DNA of 64,000 nucleotides, taken from the NCBI GenBank assembly GCA_052035295.1, contig JBPOHS010000012.1:62001-126000 (forward strand), in the 5' to 3' direction. Source of the DNA: HdN1 sp052035295. GTDB taxonomy: Bacteria; Pseudomonadota; Gammaproteobacteria; Pseudomonadales; Ketobacteraceae. A program made the translations under genes and the position numbers. This document shows positions 63,692 through 64,000 of the stretch, piece by piece (positions within the stretch are counted from its first letter, which is position 1; each line of letters begins with the position of its first letter). Under the pieces are notes generated by a model. That model had not been told where the DNA came from. It saw nothing but the letters and a program-made list of their open reading frames with translations, and searched no databases.

Positions 63692-64000
63692 ATGAGCCTT
63701 CCCGATTTTCGCTTGCCGATGTATTACATTCACCAAATCGCGGAAGTTATCAGCGGCTTGGGTGCAGACAGGCAGGCGTGGCTAACCCAGAATGGCCTGC
63801 AGGAAAGCCAGCTGACCGCGCCGGAAACCACCTTGCCTTTTGCCACATTCCATCAGCTGATCATTGATGGTATCGCCATGGCGAAAGAGCCGGCATTGGG
63901 CCTGCTGGTGGGTGAGCGCCTGCTGCTGAATACGCATGGCATTCTCGGCTACGCTGCCATGAACAGCGGCACCATACGCCAGGCCGTGGATGTGTTTGAA
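63692..64000 (+). CDS. AraC family regulator, N-terminal part (3' truncated)
   Basis: A frame from the ATG at 63692 is open to the window end for 103 codons: MSLPDFRLPMYYIHQIAEVI, then LLVGERLLLNTHGILGYAAMN and TIRQAVDVFE. This is an OruR/XylS-like ligand-binding N-terminus (PF12625-like), so the HTH part must lie beyond the window. No convincing SD is seen. It is divergent from the reductase-hydroxylase operon, with the 17-bp repeats between them, and likely activates that operon in response to its substrate. Confidence 0.82.
   Translation, partial: MSLPDFRLPMYYIHQIAEVISGLGADRQAWLTQNGLQESQLTAPETTLPFATFHQLIIDGIAMAKEPALGLLVGERLLLNTHGILGYAAMNSGTIRQAVDVFE

Noticed and set aside
1..64000. tRNA, rRNA or riboswitch genes
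   Set aside because: I looked for cloverleaf, rRNA and common riboswitch cores in the intergenic regions and found none that I could support by eye; a covariance-model scan would be needed to be sure.

Overview
This 64 kb window is chromosomal DNA of a Gram-negative bacterium, most likely a gammaproteobacterium. The signs are many lipobox and Sec signal proteins, an RND efflux pair, a VgrG, a beta-barrel outer-membrane protein, and the order proC-yggT-yggU. It carries a draT-draG pair (post-translational switch of nitrogenase), a membrane di-iron hydroxylase of the AlkB/XylM type and a desaturase-reductase fusion. A diazotroph able to oxidise hydrocarbons or lipids fits, but no nif gene is in view and the species cannot be named. 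I see no tRNA, rRNA, prophage, IS element or CRISPR array.

Layout. 0-9 kb: 3' part of a CheA-like kinase, an AI-2E-family permease, a small unknown gene, an orphan vgrG with an unusual tail, a serine hydrolase lipoprotein, and a Sel1/ankyrin protein. 9.2-16.6 kb: the most striking locus. A membrane-anchored FAD/[Fe-S] oxidoreductase is divergent from an operon of a b-type membrane cytochrome, a 21-heme c-cytochrome, a 17(+1)-heme c-cytochrome built on DNA tandem repeats, and a TPR/beta-barrel outer-membrane protein. Together they look like a trans-envelope electron conduit. 16.7-31.7 kb: CPBP protease and epimerase, selD, hydrolases, lipoproteins, a PI-PLC-like enzyme, a second CPBP protease, tpm, a GH114-like protein, and the desaturase-reductase fusion divergent from an AraC regulator. 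31.7-42.3 kb: a 7TMR-DISM hybrid kinase, a VWA lipoprotein, a molybdopterin oxidoreductase with an SRPBCC protein, then a TetR regulator, a DUF1295 membrane protein, an NDH-2-like enzyme and a CMD-family protein. 42.4-51 kb: RND pump and adaptor, draT-draG, and a large lipoprotein. 51-64 kb: a solute-binding protein, proC-yggT-yggU, a two-lipoprotein cassette flanked by a direct repeat of yggU's 3' end, a dynamin-like GTPase, a second hybrid kinase, a periplasmic binding protein, and the AlkB/XylM-type hydroxylase with its [2Fe-2S] reductase, divergent from a second AraC regulator that runs off the end.

Notable non-coding structure: four minisatellites with a 16-19 bp period, two built from the 3' ends and stop codons of selD and draG; a hairpin that appears to bury the draT ribosome binding site; a 17-bp-arm palindrome between the TetR gene and the molybdopterin oxidoreductase; a TTAAG-N6-TTAAG direct repeat at the cytochrome promoter; and several terminator hairpins.
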